Assembly: GCA_944376205.1 (NCBI GenBank)
Contig: CALWBV010000001.1
Coordinates: 124,001-188,000 of the forward strand
From: an uncultured Christensenellaceae bacterium
GTDB lineage: Bacteria; Bacillota; Clostridia; Christensenellales; UBA3700
DNA: 64,000 bases
Direction of reading: 5' to 3'
The notes under the pieces were generated by a model. That model was not told the DNA's origin. It did not search any database and saw only the letters and a program-made list of their open reading frames with translations. This document shows positions 34,844 through 43,582 of this stretch, one piece after another. The number at the start of each line of letters is the position of its first letter. Position 1 is the first letter of the stretch. The position numbers were made by a program, and so were the translations under genes.

Positions 34844-34868
34844 AATACCTACTAATTTACTAGGTATT
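34844..34868. promoter_or_regulatory. IscR-type operator
   Basis: Perfect inverted repeat AATACCTA-N9-TAGGTATT, starting 5 bp upstream of the iscR ATG and abutting the -10 box. Geometry fits a dimeric Rrf2 regulator that blocks transcription start. Confidence 0.75.
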
Positions 34869-34897
34869 ATTTTATACCATTGTTATTTGCTTGTCAA
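34869..34897 (-). promoter_or_regulatory. Promoter of the isc operon
   Basis: TTGACA (34892-34897), 17-bp spacer, TAAAAT (34869-34874) on the minus strand. Predicted transcription start falls inside the operator. Confidence 0.75.
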
Positions 34898-35049
34898 TAG
34901 AATTTATACATATTTTATAAGGATAAAAAAGGAAGTAAAAATATAAAATAAATAAATAGCTGAAAACAGAAAAAATCTTAATTATACTTATAAGCGCATA
35001 ATAGGACAGCAAAACACCGTGCCGCATTAATCGGTCTAAATCCCTCTGG

Positions 35050-35256
35050 TTAAATTTCGGAAAGTCCTAAAATGTAGTCGGCGGATACGTCAAAAATTTT
35101 GCAGAGTTTGATGACTGATTCGACATCCGGCAAAGCCTTGTCGAGTTCCCATATAGATACGGTATCCTGTGAAGTCGACAGCATGTCCGCTAGCTGCGTC
35201 TGCGTATATTTTGCATCTTTCCTCAACTGTCTTATTGTGCTTCCTATACTTCTCAT
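35050..35256 (-). CDS. Small XRE-family (Cro/CI-type) repressor
   Basis: 68 residues: a single helix-turn-helix domain (TIRQLRKDAKYTQTQLADML, then DTVSIWELDKALPD) ending in the usual FDVSADYILGL helix. No sensory domain. Divergent from the CFI-box gene; two 17-bp palindromes between them are probably its operators. TAAAAT ends six bases before the ATG and there is no ribosome binding site, so the transcript appears leaderless. The 210-bp gap on its other side (34840-35049) holds the isc promoter/operator and otherwise AT-rich sequence. Confidence 0.9.
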   Translation of the reverse strand: MRSIGSTIRQLRKDAKYTQTQLADMLSTSQDTVSIWELDKALPDVESVIKLCKIFDVSADYILGLSEI

Positions 35257-35266
35257 AAATTTATTT

Positions 35267-35283
35267 TACGAAAAATTTCCGTA
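35267..35283. promoter_or_regulatory. XRE operator, site 1
   Basis: TACGAAAAATTTCCGTA, 15 of 17 bases identical to site 2. It overlaps the -10 element of the repressor gene, so binding would repress the repressor. Confidence 0.65.
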
Positions 35284-35289
35284 TTTATG

Positions 35290-35318
35290 TTGACATACGA
35301 AAAATATTCGTATATACT
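35290..35318 (+). promoter_or_regulatory. Promoter of the CFI-box gene
   Basis: TTGACA (35290-35295), 17-bp spacer, TATACT (35313-35318), near consensus. The spacer is exactly operator site 2. Confidence 0.8.
35296..35312. promoter_or_regulatory. XRE operator, site 2
   Basis: TACGAAAAATATTCGTA, arms TACGAA/TTCGTA around a 5-bp centre. It fills the 17-bp promoter spacer from end to end. Its start is 29 bp from that of site 1. Confidence 0.7.
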
Positions 35319-35353
35319 TAAGTTATCAAAAATACAAAGGAGATATTATATTT

Positions 35354-35842
35354 ATGCCTTATTGTCGTGATTGTATCTATTTTCATTATGACTCTTCAAA
35401 ACTTCTATTCAAATATAGATGTAGTCTAACAGATGAAAGTGTAAGCGAAACCGGCTGTTGCAACAGGTTTGTTGCCCGTCCCACAAAATCAAATACCAAC
35501 TACTCTTCAGGAAGCTCGAGCAGCGGTTGTTTTTTAACTTCGGCATGCGTTGATTATTTAGGAAAAGCAGATGACTGCAAAGAACTTACACTGTTGCGCA
35601 AATATCGTGACGAACAAATGAAAAAGTTACCTGACGGAGATACCCTGATCAAAGAATATTACGATGTTGCACCTAAAATAGTAGATCGCATAGATGCTTC
35701 GTCCGAAAAATCCAAGTATTATGACAAGATATATTCTGTCATATCGACATGTGCGTACCTTATTGAAAAAGAAGAGTATGAAGAGGTGTTGAGTCTGTAT
35801 AAAAATATGGTGTTAGATTTGAAAAATGAGTTTAATTTATAA
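35354..35842 (+). CDS. CFI-box protein with N-terminal cysteine-rich domain
   Basis: 162 residues. The N-terminal 40 residues carry CRDC...C...CC, a likely zinc or metal site. A Ser-rich linker (about 45-55) leads to a CFI-box-type domain: GCFLTSACVDYLG, then LTLLRKYRDEQMKKLPDGDTLIKEYYDVAPKIVDRI, then amphipathic helices to the end. The CFI-box domain is a small C-terminal module of unknown biochemical role. No signal peptide or membrane span. AAAGGAG lies 11 nt before the ATG, longer than usual. Probably repressed by the divergent XRE protein. Confidence 0.8.
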   Translation: MPYCRDCIYFHYDSSKLLFKYRCSLTDESVSETGCCNRFVARPTKSNTNYSSGSSSSGCFLTSACVDYLGKADDCKELTLLRKYRDEQMKKLPDGDTLIKEYYDVAPKIVDRIDASSEKSKYYDKIYSVISTCAYLIEKEEYEEVLSLYKNMVLDLKNEFNL

Positions 35843-35882
35843 TTTTACTTTCTTTTACTTTCACTGAAACTTATTTTCAATC

Positions 35883-35914
35883 AAAAAAGGACAAGTTCAA
35901 AACTTGTCCTTTTT
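35883..35914. terminator. Bidirectional terminator between CFI-box gene and glyA
   Basis: AAAAAAGGACAAGTT pairs with AACTTGTCCTTTTT with a CAA loop. T-runs occur on both strands. Confidence 0.9.
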
Positions 35915-35931
35915 CTATTAGATTGACTGAG

Positions 35932-37188
35932 TTATCTGATAATATCGTTTGCGTATATAGGATATTTTTTGCAAAGTGCCGCAACTTTTTGACTGCAACG
36001 CTCGACAGCTTCTTCTCTGTTATCTACGAGATCGGCTATGCAATCTGCGATAACAAGCATATCCTCTTCCTTCATGCCTCTTGAAGTAACGGCAGGGGTA
36101 CCTATTCTTACGCCTGAAGTAACAAAAGGTTTCTGTGTGTCGAAAGGAATAGCGTTTTTATTTGCAGTGATATGAGCCTTATCGAGAAGTGCTTCGAGTT
36201 CTTTACCCGTCATGCCCTTGGAAGTAAGGTCGATAAGCATAAGGTGATTATCCGTACCGCCGGAAACAAGATTGATACCCTTGTCGAGAAGCGCCTTTGC
36301 GAGAACTTGCGCATTCTTTACGATTTGTTGCTGATATGCCTTGAATTCGGGACTCATAGCTTCTTTGAGTGCAACTGCCTTTGCTGCGATAACGTGCATC
36401 AAAGGACCGCCCTGTGTACCGGGGAATATAGCCTTATTGATTTTTGTAGCGATTTCTTCATCGTTCGTAAGGATAAGTCCGCCTCTGGGTCCTCTCAAAG
36501 TCTTGTGAGTGGTAGTAGTAACTACATGAGCGTAAGGTACGGGACTTTCGTGACATCCTGCGGCTACGAGACCTGCGATATGAGCCATATCTACCATGAG
36601 GTATGCGCCTACGCTGTCAGCGATTTGTCTGAATCTCTTGAAATCGAGAGCTCTGGGATATGCGCTTGCACCTGCGAGAATGAGTTTGGGCTTGCATTCT
36701 TTAGCGAGGGATTCTACCTTGTCGTAATCGAGAGTGCAAGTGTCCTCTTCTACGCCGTAAGGTACGATATTGAAATATTTACCGGAGATATTTACGGGAG
36801 AACCATGTGAGAGGTGTCCGCCGTGAGCAAGACTCATGCTGAATACTGTGTCGCCGGGTTGAAGCAAAGCAAAGAAAGTAGCAAGGTTTGCATTTGCGCC
36901 GCTGTGAGCCTGAACGTTGGCAAACTTTGCGCCAAACAATTCGCATGCTCTTTCGATAGCTAGTTTTTCTACTATATCTACGTATTCGCATCCGCCGTAA
37001 TATCTCTTTGCAGGATAACCTTCTGCATATTTATTGGTGAGGTGCGAGCCTGCAGCTGCCATAACTGCGGGGCTTACGATGTTTTCGCTTGCGATGAGTT
37101 CGATATTACCCTGCTGACGAGCCAGTTCGAGTTCGAGTGCCTGACATACTTCAGGGTCTGTGTCGTTGATAACCTTAAAATCTATCAT
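35932..37188 (-). CDS. glyA: Serine hydroxymethyltransferase
   Basis: 418 residues. PLP enzyme interconverting serine and glycine with tetrahydrofolate, the main one-carbon source. The motif [16 protein letters not shown] holds the PLP lysine, and [14 protein letters not shown] and the [12 protein letters not shown] region are typical. The frame opens upstream, but CAGGAG precedes the ATG at 37188. Monocistronic. No riboswitch structure is evident in the upstream gap. Confidence 0.96.
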   Translation of the reverse strand: MIDFKVINDTDPEVCQALELELARQQGNIELIASENIVSPAVMAAAGSHLTNKYAEGYPAKRYYGGCEYVDIVEKLAIERACELFGAKFANVQAHSGANANLATFFALLQPGDTVFSMSLAHGGHLSHGSPVNISGKYFNIVPYGVEEDTCTLDYDKVESLAKECKPKLILAGASAYPRALDFKRFRQIADSVGAYLMVDMAHIAGLVAAGCHESPVPYAHVVTTTTHKTLRGPRGGLILTNDEEIATKINKAIFPGTQGGPLMHVIAAKAVALKEAMSPEFKAYQQQIVKNAQVLAKALLDKGINLVSGGTDNHLMLIDLTSKGMTGKELEALLDKAHITANKNAIPFDTQKPFVTSGVRIGTPAVTSRGMKEEDMLVIADCIADLVDNREEAVERCSQKVAALCKKYPIYANDIIR

Positions 37189-37605
37189 ATGTATCTCCTG
37201 TGATGTTGATATGTTAACCGCTATAATTTTACCATACCGCCGATATTTTATCAACAAATTTTTTATTATTATATTAATATTTTAATTATTAATCAATATA
37301 ATTAACGACAAGGGTCTTTCGGCGGGTTTTTATTTGCGATTTATTTATTCTCATTTGAAGAATAAAAGTCAGATTCTTTTCACAAAATAAAAAACTTTAT
37401 GTATTCATGCGAACTGTACGGTAAACAAAAAACGCCTTTCTGCTTATTCAACAGAAAAGCGTTTGAGCCGTTTATTTTTCAATCAAGCTATACATAAGAT
37501 TTTCCCGACCACAATAAAACAAATCAGCTTTTATAGGCAAATTTGCAATGTTGATTTGTTATAATTCCAATATGACCGCAAATCAGACAATAGCTTATTT
37601 ATTCG
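37189..37605. other. 417-bp gap between glyA and tcdA
   Basis: AT-rich. It contains the tcdA terminator (37431-37463) and a nested inverted repeat at 37518-37560: AACAAATCA ... TGATTTGTT around a perfect palindrome GCAAATTTGC (37537-37546). A 19-codon plus-strand frame at 37572 follows a TATAAT but lacks a -35 and a ribosome binding site. I support no gene here. Confidence 0.5.
37431..37463 (-). terminator. Terminator of the comM-tcdA gene run
   Basis: AACGCTTTTCTG / CAGAAAGGCGTT hairpin (one mismatch, 9-nt loop) with TTTTG following on the minus strand. About 145 bp after the tcdA stop. Confidence 0.7.
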
Positions 37606-38277
37606 TTATTTTATCTCGAGAAGCTTGTTGACGACATAACCTGCAATCTTTATACCGCATTGCGCCACAACATAACTTACACTGCCCACGCCCTCTTTGA
37701 CGGTTAATGGAGGCTGTTTGGTATAGCATACGTCAAGACGGTCAATTCCTTTTTCCTTTAGCGTCTTGCGCAATTTCTTTGCCAACGCATCGTAGCTTGT
37801 CTTGTATATATCGGTAATTTCAAAGTCGCAAAGCTCAAATCTGTTGCCTGCGCCCATTGCGCTTATGATATTAAGCCCTTTTTGTCTTGCAAGACATATA
37901 AGCAAAACTTTATCTTCGAAGCTGTCGATAGCGTCTACCACATAGTCCCATTTTTTGTCGAGAATATCTGCGCTGTGAGCGTCAAATCTTTCTTTTATAT
38001 CTATGACGTTGCAATCGGGATTGATATCGAGTATGCGATTTTTGAACATATCTGTCTTATACTCGCCTATGTCGGAATTGAGCGCTATTATCTGACGGTT
38101 GATATTACTTTTGTCAACTCTGTCAAAATCCATTATCCCAAGAGTACCTATGCCGCATCTTGCAAGCATTTCGACGATATAACCGCCTACTCCGCCCACT
38201 CCGACTACGAGTACTCTTTTACCGACAAGTTTTTCAAGGCCGTCTTCGCCTATAAGCCGTATCAATCTCGACCACAT
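37606..38277 (-). CDS. tcdA: tRNA threonylcarbamoyladenosine dehydratase (TcdA/CsdL)
   Basis: 223 residues. E1-like ATP-dependent enzyme converting t6A37 of tRNA to its cyclic form. The Rossmann motif VLVVGVGGVGGYIVEMLARCG, then MDFDRVDKSNINRQ and VVDAIDSFEDK, match the MoeB/ThiF superfamily. The absence of the CxxC zinc pairs and of a rhodanese domain, the C-terminal QPPLTVKEGVGSVSYV stretch and the overall length favour TcdA over MoeB/ThiF. It starts 5 bp after aspS, a pairing also known in other Firmicutes. Confidence 0.88.
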   Translation of the reverse strand: MWSRLIRLIGEDGLEKLVGKRVLVVGVGGVGGYIVEMLARCGIGTLGIMDFDRVDKSNINRQIIALNSDIGEYKTDMFKNRILDINPDCNVIDIKERFDAHSADILDKKWDYVVDAIDSFEDKVLLICLARQKGLNIISAMGAGNRFELCDFEITDIYKTSYDALAKKLRKTLKEKGIDRLDVCYTKQPPLTVKEGVGSVSYVVAQCGIKIAGYVVNKLLEIK

Positions 38278-38282
38278 AATAT

Positions 38283-40073
38283 TTACTCTTTGATGTCAAA
38301 CTTGATTGCAAGTTCTTTAAGCTGTTTGTCTTCGACCGCTGCGGGTGCGCCCGTCATAAGACAAGAAGCGTTCTGAACCTTGGGGAACGCAATAACGTCT
38401 TTGATGTTATCCGTACCCGTAACGAGCATTGTCAATCTGTCAAGACCGAAAGCCAGACCGCCGTGAGGAGGTGCGCCGTACTTAAATGCGTCAACGAAGA
38501 ATCCGAATCTGTCCTCGATATCCTTTTGAGAGAAACCGAGAAGTCCGAAAATCTTTTCCTGCATATGCCAGTCGTGAATTCTTATGCTTCCGCCGCCTGC
38601 TTCCTGGCCGTTGATTACCATGTCGTAAGCGTTGCTTCTAACCTTAAGCGGATCGGTATCGAGAAGAGGAATATCCTCTACGATTGCGCTCGTGAAGGGA
38701 TGATGTACCGCAACGTATCTCTTTTCTTCCTCATCGTATTCGAGAAGAGGGAAATCAACTACCCACAGGAAGTCGAATTTACTCTTGTCATAGAGATTAT
38801 ATTTATCTGCAAGATAACATCTCAATGCTCCGAGGCTGTCATAGACAACTTTGTTTTTGTCTGCGACAAAGAATACGATATCGCCCTTTTGAGCATCCAT
38901 TTCGTTGATTACGGCTTGCTTTTCCTCCTCGCTCAAGAACTTGAATACAGAAGAAGTTATCGAACCGTCCTCTCTGAACATTGCGTAAGCAAGACCCTTT
39001 GCGCCGTAACTCTTTACGAATTCGCCGCAAGCGTCGACTTCTTTTCTCGTCATCTTATCGCAAAGTCCTTTTCCGTTTATGGCTCTTACGCTACCGCCGT
39101 TTGCGATTGCTCCCGAGAATACGGAGAACGAACAATTCTTGAGTATGTCGGACAAATCGTGAAGCTGAAGATCAAAACGGGTATCGGGCTTATCGCTACC
39201 CCACTTATCCATTGCTTCGCTGTAAGGAATACGTCTGAATTTTTCTTCGAGATTCATGCCGAGACATTCCTTGAAAACTTTTTTGATAAGACCTTCGGCA
39301 ATTTCCATAACTTGCTCGTTGTCCTCGACATAGCTCATTTCCATATCGATTTGCGAAAATTCAGGCTGACGGTTTGCTCTCAAGTCCTCGTCACGGAAAC
39401 ATCTTGCAACTTGATAATATCTGTCCATTCCTGCAATCATCAAAAGCTGTTTGTACAATTGAGGAGATTGAGGGAGCGCATAGAATTCGCCGTTGTGCAC
39501 TCTTGAGGGAACAAGATAATCTCTTGCGCCTTCGGGAGTAGACTTACCGAGAAAGGGGGTCTCGATTTCGAGGAAACCGTTGTCTGCAAGATAATTTCTT
39601 ACGACTCTGGTGATTTTATCTCTCATGATAAGTTTTTGCTGGAGATAGCTTCTTCTCAAATCGAGATATCTGTATTTAAGACGGAGTTGCTCTCCTACCT
39701 TCATATCCTCTGTTATGACAAAAGGCGTAACCTCGGCTTCGGAAAGTATCTTCAAATCGTTTGCAAGAATTTCGACTTCACCCGTAGGCATGTTTTTGTT
39801 GATGTTTGCGCCACGGCTTCTTACGACACCGGTAACGGCAATTACATACTCGTTGCGGACAGTGTTTGCCTTGTCGAATACGGCTTTGTCTACCTGATCG
39901 TCAAAAGCTACCTGAACAACGCCGCCTATGTCTCTCAAATCTATAAAAAGCAGATTACCGAGATTGCGGTATTTTGCTACAAAACCCATTACGGTAACGG
40001 TCTTGCCTATATCGCTGCCTCTCAATTCTCCGCATTTGCAAGTTCTCTTTGCGCCATTAAGAAAATCTACCAT
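38283..40073 (-). CDS. aspS: Aspartyl-tRNA synthetase
   Basis: 596 residues, bacterial type. N-terminal OB anticodon-binding domain (1-105), class II catalytic core with motif 2 FRDEDLRANRQPEFSQID and motif 3 GLAFGLDRLTML, and an inserted GAD domain (about 290-400). Attaches Asp to tRNA-Asp. AAAGAGG precedes the ATG. It follows hisS by 98 bp, the hisS-aspS order of many Firmicutes. No T-box leader is visible. Confidence 0.96.
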   Translation of the reverse strand: MVDFLNGAKRTCKCGELRGSDIGKTVTVMGFVAKYRNLGNLLFIDLRDIGGVVQVAFDDQVDKAVFDKANTVRNEYVIAVTGVVRSRGANINKNMPTGEVEILANDLKILSEAEVTPFVITEDMKVGEQLRLKYRYLDLRRSYLQQKLIMRDKITRVVRNYLADNGFLEIETPFLGKSTPEGARDYLVPSRVHNGEFYALPQSPQLYKQLLMIAGMDRYYQVARCFRDEDLRANRQPEFSQIDMEMSYVEDNEQVMEIAEGLIKKVFKECLGMNLEEKFRRIPYSEAMDKWGSDKPDTRFDLQLHDLSDILKNCSFSVFSGAIANGGSVRAINGKGLCDKMTRKEVDACGEFVKSYGAKGLAYAMFREDGSITSSVFKFLSEEEKQAVINEMDAQKGDIVFFVADKNKVVYDSLGALRCYLADKYNLYDKSKFDFLWVVDFPLLEYDEEEKRYVAVHHPFTSAIVEDIPLLDTDPLKVRSNAYDMVINGQEAGGGSIRIHDWHMQEKIFGLLGFSQKDIEDRFGFFVDAFKYGAPPHGGLAFGLDRLTMLVTGTDNIKDVIAFPKVQNASCLMTGAPAAVEDKQLKELAIKFDIKE

Positions 40074-40171
40074 ATTTACCTCTTTCCGTATGTACGGATA
40101 AAATTTTATCGTTTATTTTTATTTAATCAGTATCTGTTCGTCTGTTGACTTCCCGTTAAAAATCTTTGAAA

Positions 40172-41434
40172 TCAGAAACCGTATTTCTCTTTGAAAAATT
40201 CTTCGAGTTTTTGTATAGTGACTTCGACTTGTTCGCCGCTCTGCATATCCTTGACAGAAGCTGAATTTTTAGCAATTTCGTCCTCGCCGAGGATGACGAG
40301 ATATTTGACGCCCGTCTTGTTGGCGTACTTAAGTTGAGGTTTGAAACCTCTGTCCATAATATCGTAATCCACCGCAAGACCTTTGCTTCTCAAATTAAGA
40401 GCAAGTGCAGGAGTAATTTCTCTCGCCTTGTCGCATACGGGAGCAAAGTATATATCGGGCACATACGCTTTGCCGACTTCGAGTCCCAGACTCTCCAAAA
40501 CAAGCAAAAGTCTCTCGATCCCCATACCGAAACCGACTGCGGGACAGGATTTGCCGCCGACTTGCTCAACAAGATTGTTATATCTGCCGCCTGCGCAAAC
40601 GGTACCTTGAGCACCGATGTTGGAGGATATAAATTCAAATACGGTGCGTGTATAATAATCGAGTCCTCTCACTATGTGAGGATTGACGACATAGTTTACG
40701 CCGAGTGCGTCAAGCTGACGGCACACGCTTTCGTGGTGAGCCTTGCAGTCGTCACAAAGAAAATCTATCACGCTGGGAGCGTCTTTGGTAATTGCTCTGC
40801 AACCTTCCTCTTTACAGTCAAGAATTCTCAAAGGATTCTTTTCAAATCTTTCTCTGCAAGTAGGACACATATCGTTAAGACGTGAACCGAGATAACTCTT
40901 AAGCGCCGAATTGTATTCCTTACGGCAATTAGGACAACCGATAGAATTGATGTTGAGTACGAGATTACCCACGCCGAATTTATCGAATATTGCCTTTGCA
41001 AGCATCATGACTTCCACATCAGCCGAGGGAGAATATGCACCGTAATATTCGATACCGAACTGGTGATGCTCTCTGAGTCTGCCCGCCTGAGGTTTTTCAT
41101 AGCGGAATACGGGCGTAATATAATACATTTTAGTAGGCTGTGCATTGCCGTAGAGAGAATTTTCGATAAAAGCTCTCGCAACGCCTGCCGTACCTTCGGG
41201 CTTGAGGGTAATGCTTCTGCCTCCCTTGTCCTCGAAAGTGTACATCTCTTTGTTTACTATATCCGTGGTATCGCCTACGCCTCTCAAAAAGAGTTCGGTA
41301 TGTTCAAACGAAGGCGTGCGAATTTCGTTGACGCAAAAAGTGCGTGCAACTTCTCTCACGGTTTTTTCGACGTAATGCCACTTATAGCTTTCCTCGGGCA
41401 AAACGTCTTTTGTACCTTTAGGTATGTTGATCAT
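40172..41434 (-). CDS. hisS: Histidyl-tRNA synthetase
   Basis: 420 residues. Class II synthetase: motif 2 PVFRYEKPQAGRLREHHQFGIE, HisA signature RGLDYYTRTVFE, motif 3 AVGFGMGIERLLL, and a C-terminal anticodon-binding domain. AAGGAGAAA precedes the ATG. A CxxC-containing insertion (CPTC, near residue 190) is seen, as in many bacterial enzymes. 45 bp downstream of the sugar-isomerase gene. Confidence 0.96.
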   Translation of the reverse strand: MINIPKGTKDVLPEESYKWHYVEKTVREVARTFCVNEIRTPSFEHTELFLRGVGDTTDIVNKEMYTFEDKGGRSITLKPEGTAGVARAFIENSLYGNAQPTKMYYITPVFRYEKPQAGRLREHHQFGIEYYGAYSPSADVEVMMLAKAIFDKFGVGNLVLNINSIGCPNCRKEYNSALKSYLGSRLNDMCPTCRERFEKNPLRILDCKEEGCRAITKDAPSVIDFLCDDCKAHHESVCRQLDALGVNYVVNPHIVRGLDYYTRTVFEFISSNIGAQGTVCAGGRYNNLVEQVGGKSCPAVGFGMGIERLLLVLESLGLEVGKAYVPDIYFAPVCDKAREITPALALNLRSKGLAVDYDIMDRGFKPQLKYANKTGVKYLVILGEDEIAKNSASVKDMQSGEQVEVTIQKLEEFFKEKYGF

Positions 41435-41479
41435 TCTTTTCTCCTTGATATATATTGCTTACCGCACAAGCGATAAGAA

Positions 41480-42235
41480 TTATTGCAATCCTCTCGATTT
41501 CAACCATTCGTAGCTCTTTTTCAGACACTCGAAAGGGTCTTTGCCGTAGCAAAAATCCTGCTCTACAAGCAAATATTCGCTTTCGGCTTTTTGTGCGCTT
41601 GACAGTATTCTGTCAAAATCCATAATACCGCTTCCGACAGACGCCATTGTACGGAAAAAAAGTTTTTTTGCCATGTCTTTAAGGTGCAGACAAGGCACTC
41701 TCCCTTTAAGTTTCTCAATCCATTCGCACGGATCGTAACCCGCATACTTTATCCAATAAGTATCGAGAGTAAAACCCATTTCGTCGTCGGCGAAATCTTC
41801 AGCAAGTTTTTCTATATAAATTTTGCCGTCGTGTTTTTTGAATTCTTTGGCGTGATTATGATAGCAAAACAGCTTGCCTGCGTTTTTTATCTTTTGAGAG
41901 GCGTCCTTATAGTTCAAAACAAAATTTTTTATATTCTGCTCGCTGACGCCGCCGGGCATGCTGCCTATGCCTATATATTTGCACTTGAATATGTCATGCT
42001 CGGCAATAACCGACATTGTATCTTTTGCTATGCGTTCACTGTCGTAGTGAGTAAGCGCGCAAGTAAGCGAATTTGCCTTCAGCTGAATGTCAAGCCATTC
42101 GGGCTCATACTTGCAAGTTCCCGAAATCTGCACGGTAGTGTATCCGATATCGGCTACTCTTTTCAATGTTTGTGCAAGACCATCCGTTGTTTTGCAGTAT
42201 TCTCGCAAAGTATATAATTGCGCGCCGACTTTCAT
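41480..42235 (-). CDS. Sugar phosphate isomerase/epimerase (xylose isomerase-like TIM barrel)
   Basis: 251 residues. Start 'VGAQLYTLREY', then CYHNHAKEF, LDTYWIKYAGYDP, LHLKDM and a C-terminal 'LLVEQD' strand give the metal-binding pattern (His, Glu/Asp, His) of the AP-endonuclease-2/IolE-like family. Substrate unknown; such enzymes act on inositol or keto-sugar derivatives. ACGGAGG precedes the ATG. Placed between hslU and hisS in a run of housekeeping genes, which gives no clue to its substrate. Confidence 0.85.
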   Translation of the reverse strand: MKVGAQLYTLREYCKTTDGLAQTLKRVADIGYTTVQISGTCKYEPEWLDIQLKANSLTCALTHYDSERIAKDTMSVIAEHDIFKCKYIGIGSMPGGVSEQNIKNFVLNYKDASQKIKNAGKLFCYHNHAKEFKKHDGKIYIEKLAEDFADDEMGFTLDTYWIKYAGYDPCEWIEKLKGRVPCLHLKDMAKKLFFRTMASVGSGIMDFDRILSSAQKAESEYLLVEQDFCYGKDPFECLKKSYEWLKSRGLQ

Positions 42236-42258
42236 ATTGCCTCCGTTCTTTCAAACCG

Positions 42259-43581
42259 TCAAAGAATATATTTGTTGAGATTCATTCTCTTTATAATACT
42301 GTCGAAATGGTTGTCAACGAATTTTTTATCGATGACGACGTCAACGGGCTCTTCGCTGTTGCCTGCATCGAATGATATCTGTTCGAGAAGGCTCTCCATC
42401 ATCGTATGCAATCTTCTTGCTCCGATATCCTCGTTGTTTTCGTTTTCAACGGCGCATATTTTAGCTATCTGCTTGATTGCCTCATCGGTAAATTTGAGGT
42501 TGACTTTATCGACGCCCAAAAGTGCGGTATATTGCATGAGAATTGCATTGTCGGGCTTGGTGAGGATTTCTTCGAAATCCTTTTCCGTAAGGCTGTCGAG
42601 TTTTACGTTTATAGGAAAACGTCCCTGAAGTTCGGGAATAAGGTCGCTCACGCTCGCAATATGGAATGCGCCTGCCGCAATAAACAGTATGTGATCGGTA
42701 TTGATTTGTCCGTATTTCGTATTGACGGTGCATCCCTCTACTATAGGCAAAATATCCCTCTGCACGCCCTCTCTGGAAACGTCGTGTCCTTGCGTGCCGT
42801 TGCCCTTGTTGGCAATCTTATCTATTTCGTCGATAAAGATGATACCTTCGTTTTCTGCCCTCTTTATAGCTTCCTGATTTACGTTGTCGGGATCAATAAG
42901 TTTTTCTTCTTCGAGTTCGAGAAGATATTTTGTAGCTTCTTTTACAGTCAAAGTCTTTTGTTTTACTTTGCCGTTGTTTCCGCCTACCATCGAACCGAAA
43001 ATTTCGTTGATGTTGATTTCCATATTGCCCTGACCTATGGTCTGTTGTTTGGGCTTGACGGGAAGCGCAATATCTATAACGAGATCGTCGAGTTTGCCTT
43101 CACGCAGTTCTTGCAAAATATATCCTCTCATCTGTCCGTCGGACATATCGGGATAAGCTTCTTTTCTCTTTTTGGTAATAGCGGGAACGAGTTTTTCCTC
43201 TACGCTCTCTCTGGCACGGAGTTCCACTTCCTGCGATTTTTCTTCTTTTACCATTCTGATGGACGCTTCGACGAGATCTCTGACCATGGATTCAACGTCT
43301 CTGCCCACATAGCCTACTTCCGTAAACTTCGTCGCTTCGACTTTTACGAAAGGCGCTTTTACGAGTTTTGCAAGTCTTCTTGCGATTTCTGTCTTACCTA
43401 CACCCGTAGGTCCCTGCATAATAATGTTTTTAGGAGTGATTTCCTCACGGAGATTCTGGGGCAGTCTGCTTCTTCTGTATCTGTTGCGAAGCGCTACCGC
43501 AACCGCTCTTTTTGCGCTCTTCTGACCGATGATGTATCTGTCGAGTTCCTGTACTATCTGTGCGGGAGTAAAATTATTCAT
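42259..43581 (-). CDS. hslU: HslUV protease ATPase subunit HslU (ClpY)
   Basis: 440 residues. AAA+ ring that unfolds substrates for HslV. Walker A MQGPTGVGKTEIARRLA, the pore motif GYVGRDVE, Walker B IIFIDEIDKIA and the C-terminal sensor region are intact; the I-domain lies at about 110-230. It starts with a ribosome binding site overlapping the end of hslV (1-bp gap), so the pair is coupled. Confidence 0.95.
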   Translation of the reverse strand: MNNFTPAQIVQELDRYIIGQKSAKRAVAVALRNRYRRSRLPQNLREEITPKNIIMQGPTGVGKTEIARRLAKLVKAPFVKVEATKFTEVGYVGRDVESMVRDLVEASIRMVKEEKSQEVELRARESVEEKLVPAITKKRKEAYPDMSDGQMRGYILQELREGKLDDLVIDIALPVKPKQQTIGQGNMEININEIFGSMVGGNNGKVKQKTLTVKEATKYLLELEEEKLIDPDNVNQEAIKRAENEGIIFIDEIDKIANKGNGTQGHDVSREGVQRDILPIVEGCTVNTKYGQINTDHILFIAAGAFHIASVSDLIPELQGRFPINVKLDSLTEKDFEEILTKPDNAILMQYTALLGVDKVNLKFTDEAIKQIAKICAVENENNEDIGARRLHTMMESLLEQISFDAGNSEEPVDVVIDKKFVDNHFDSIIKRMNLNKYIL

Positions 43582-43582
43582 A

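Noticed and set aside
37189-37260. Possible riboswitch upstream of glyA
   Set aside because: Only AT-rich sequence and no conserved folate or glycine riboswitch pattern visible.
37572-37631. 19-codon plus-strand frame six bases after a TATAAT, resembling the leaderless genes
   Set aside because: No credible -35, very short, and antisense to the end of tcdA.
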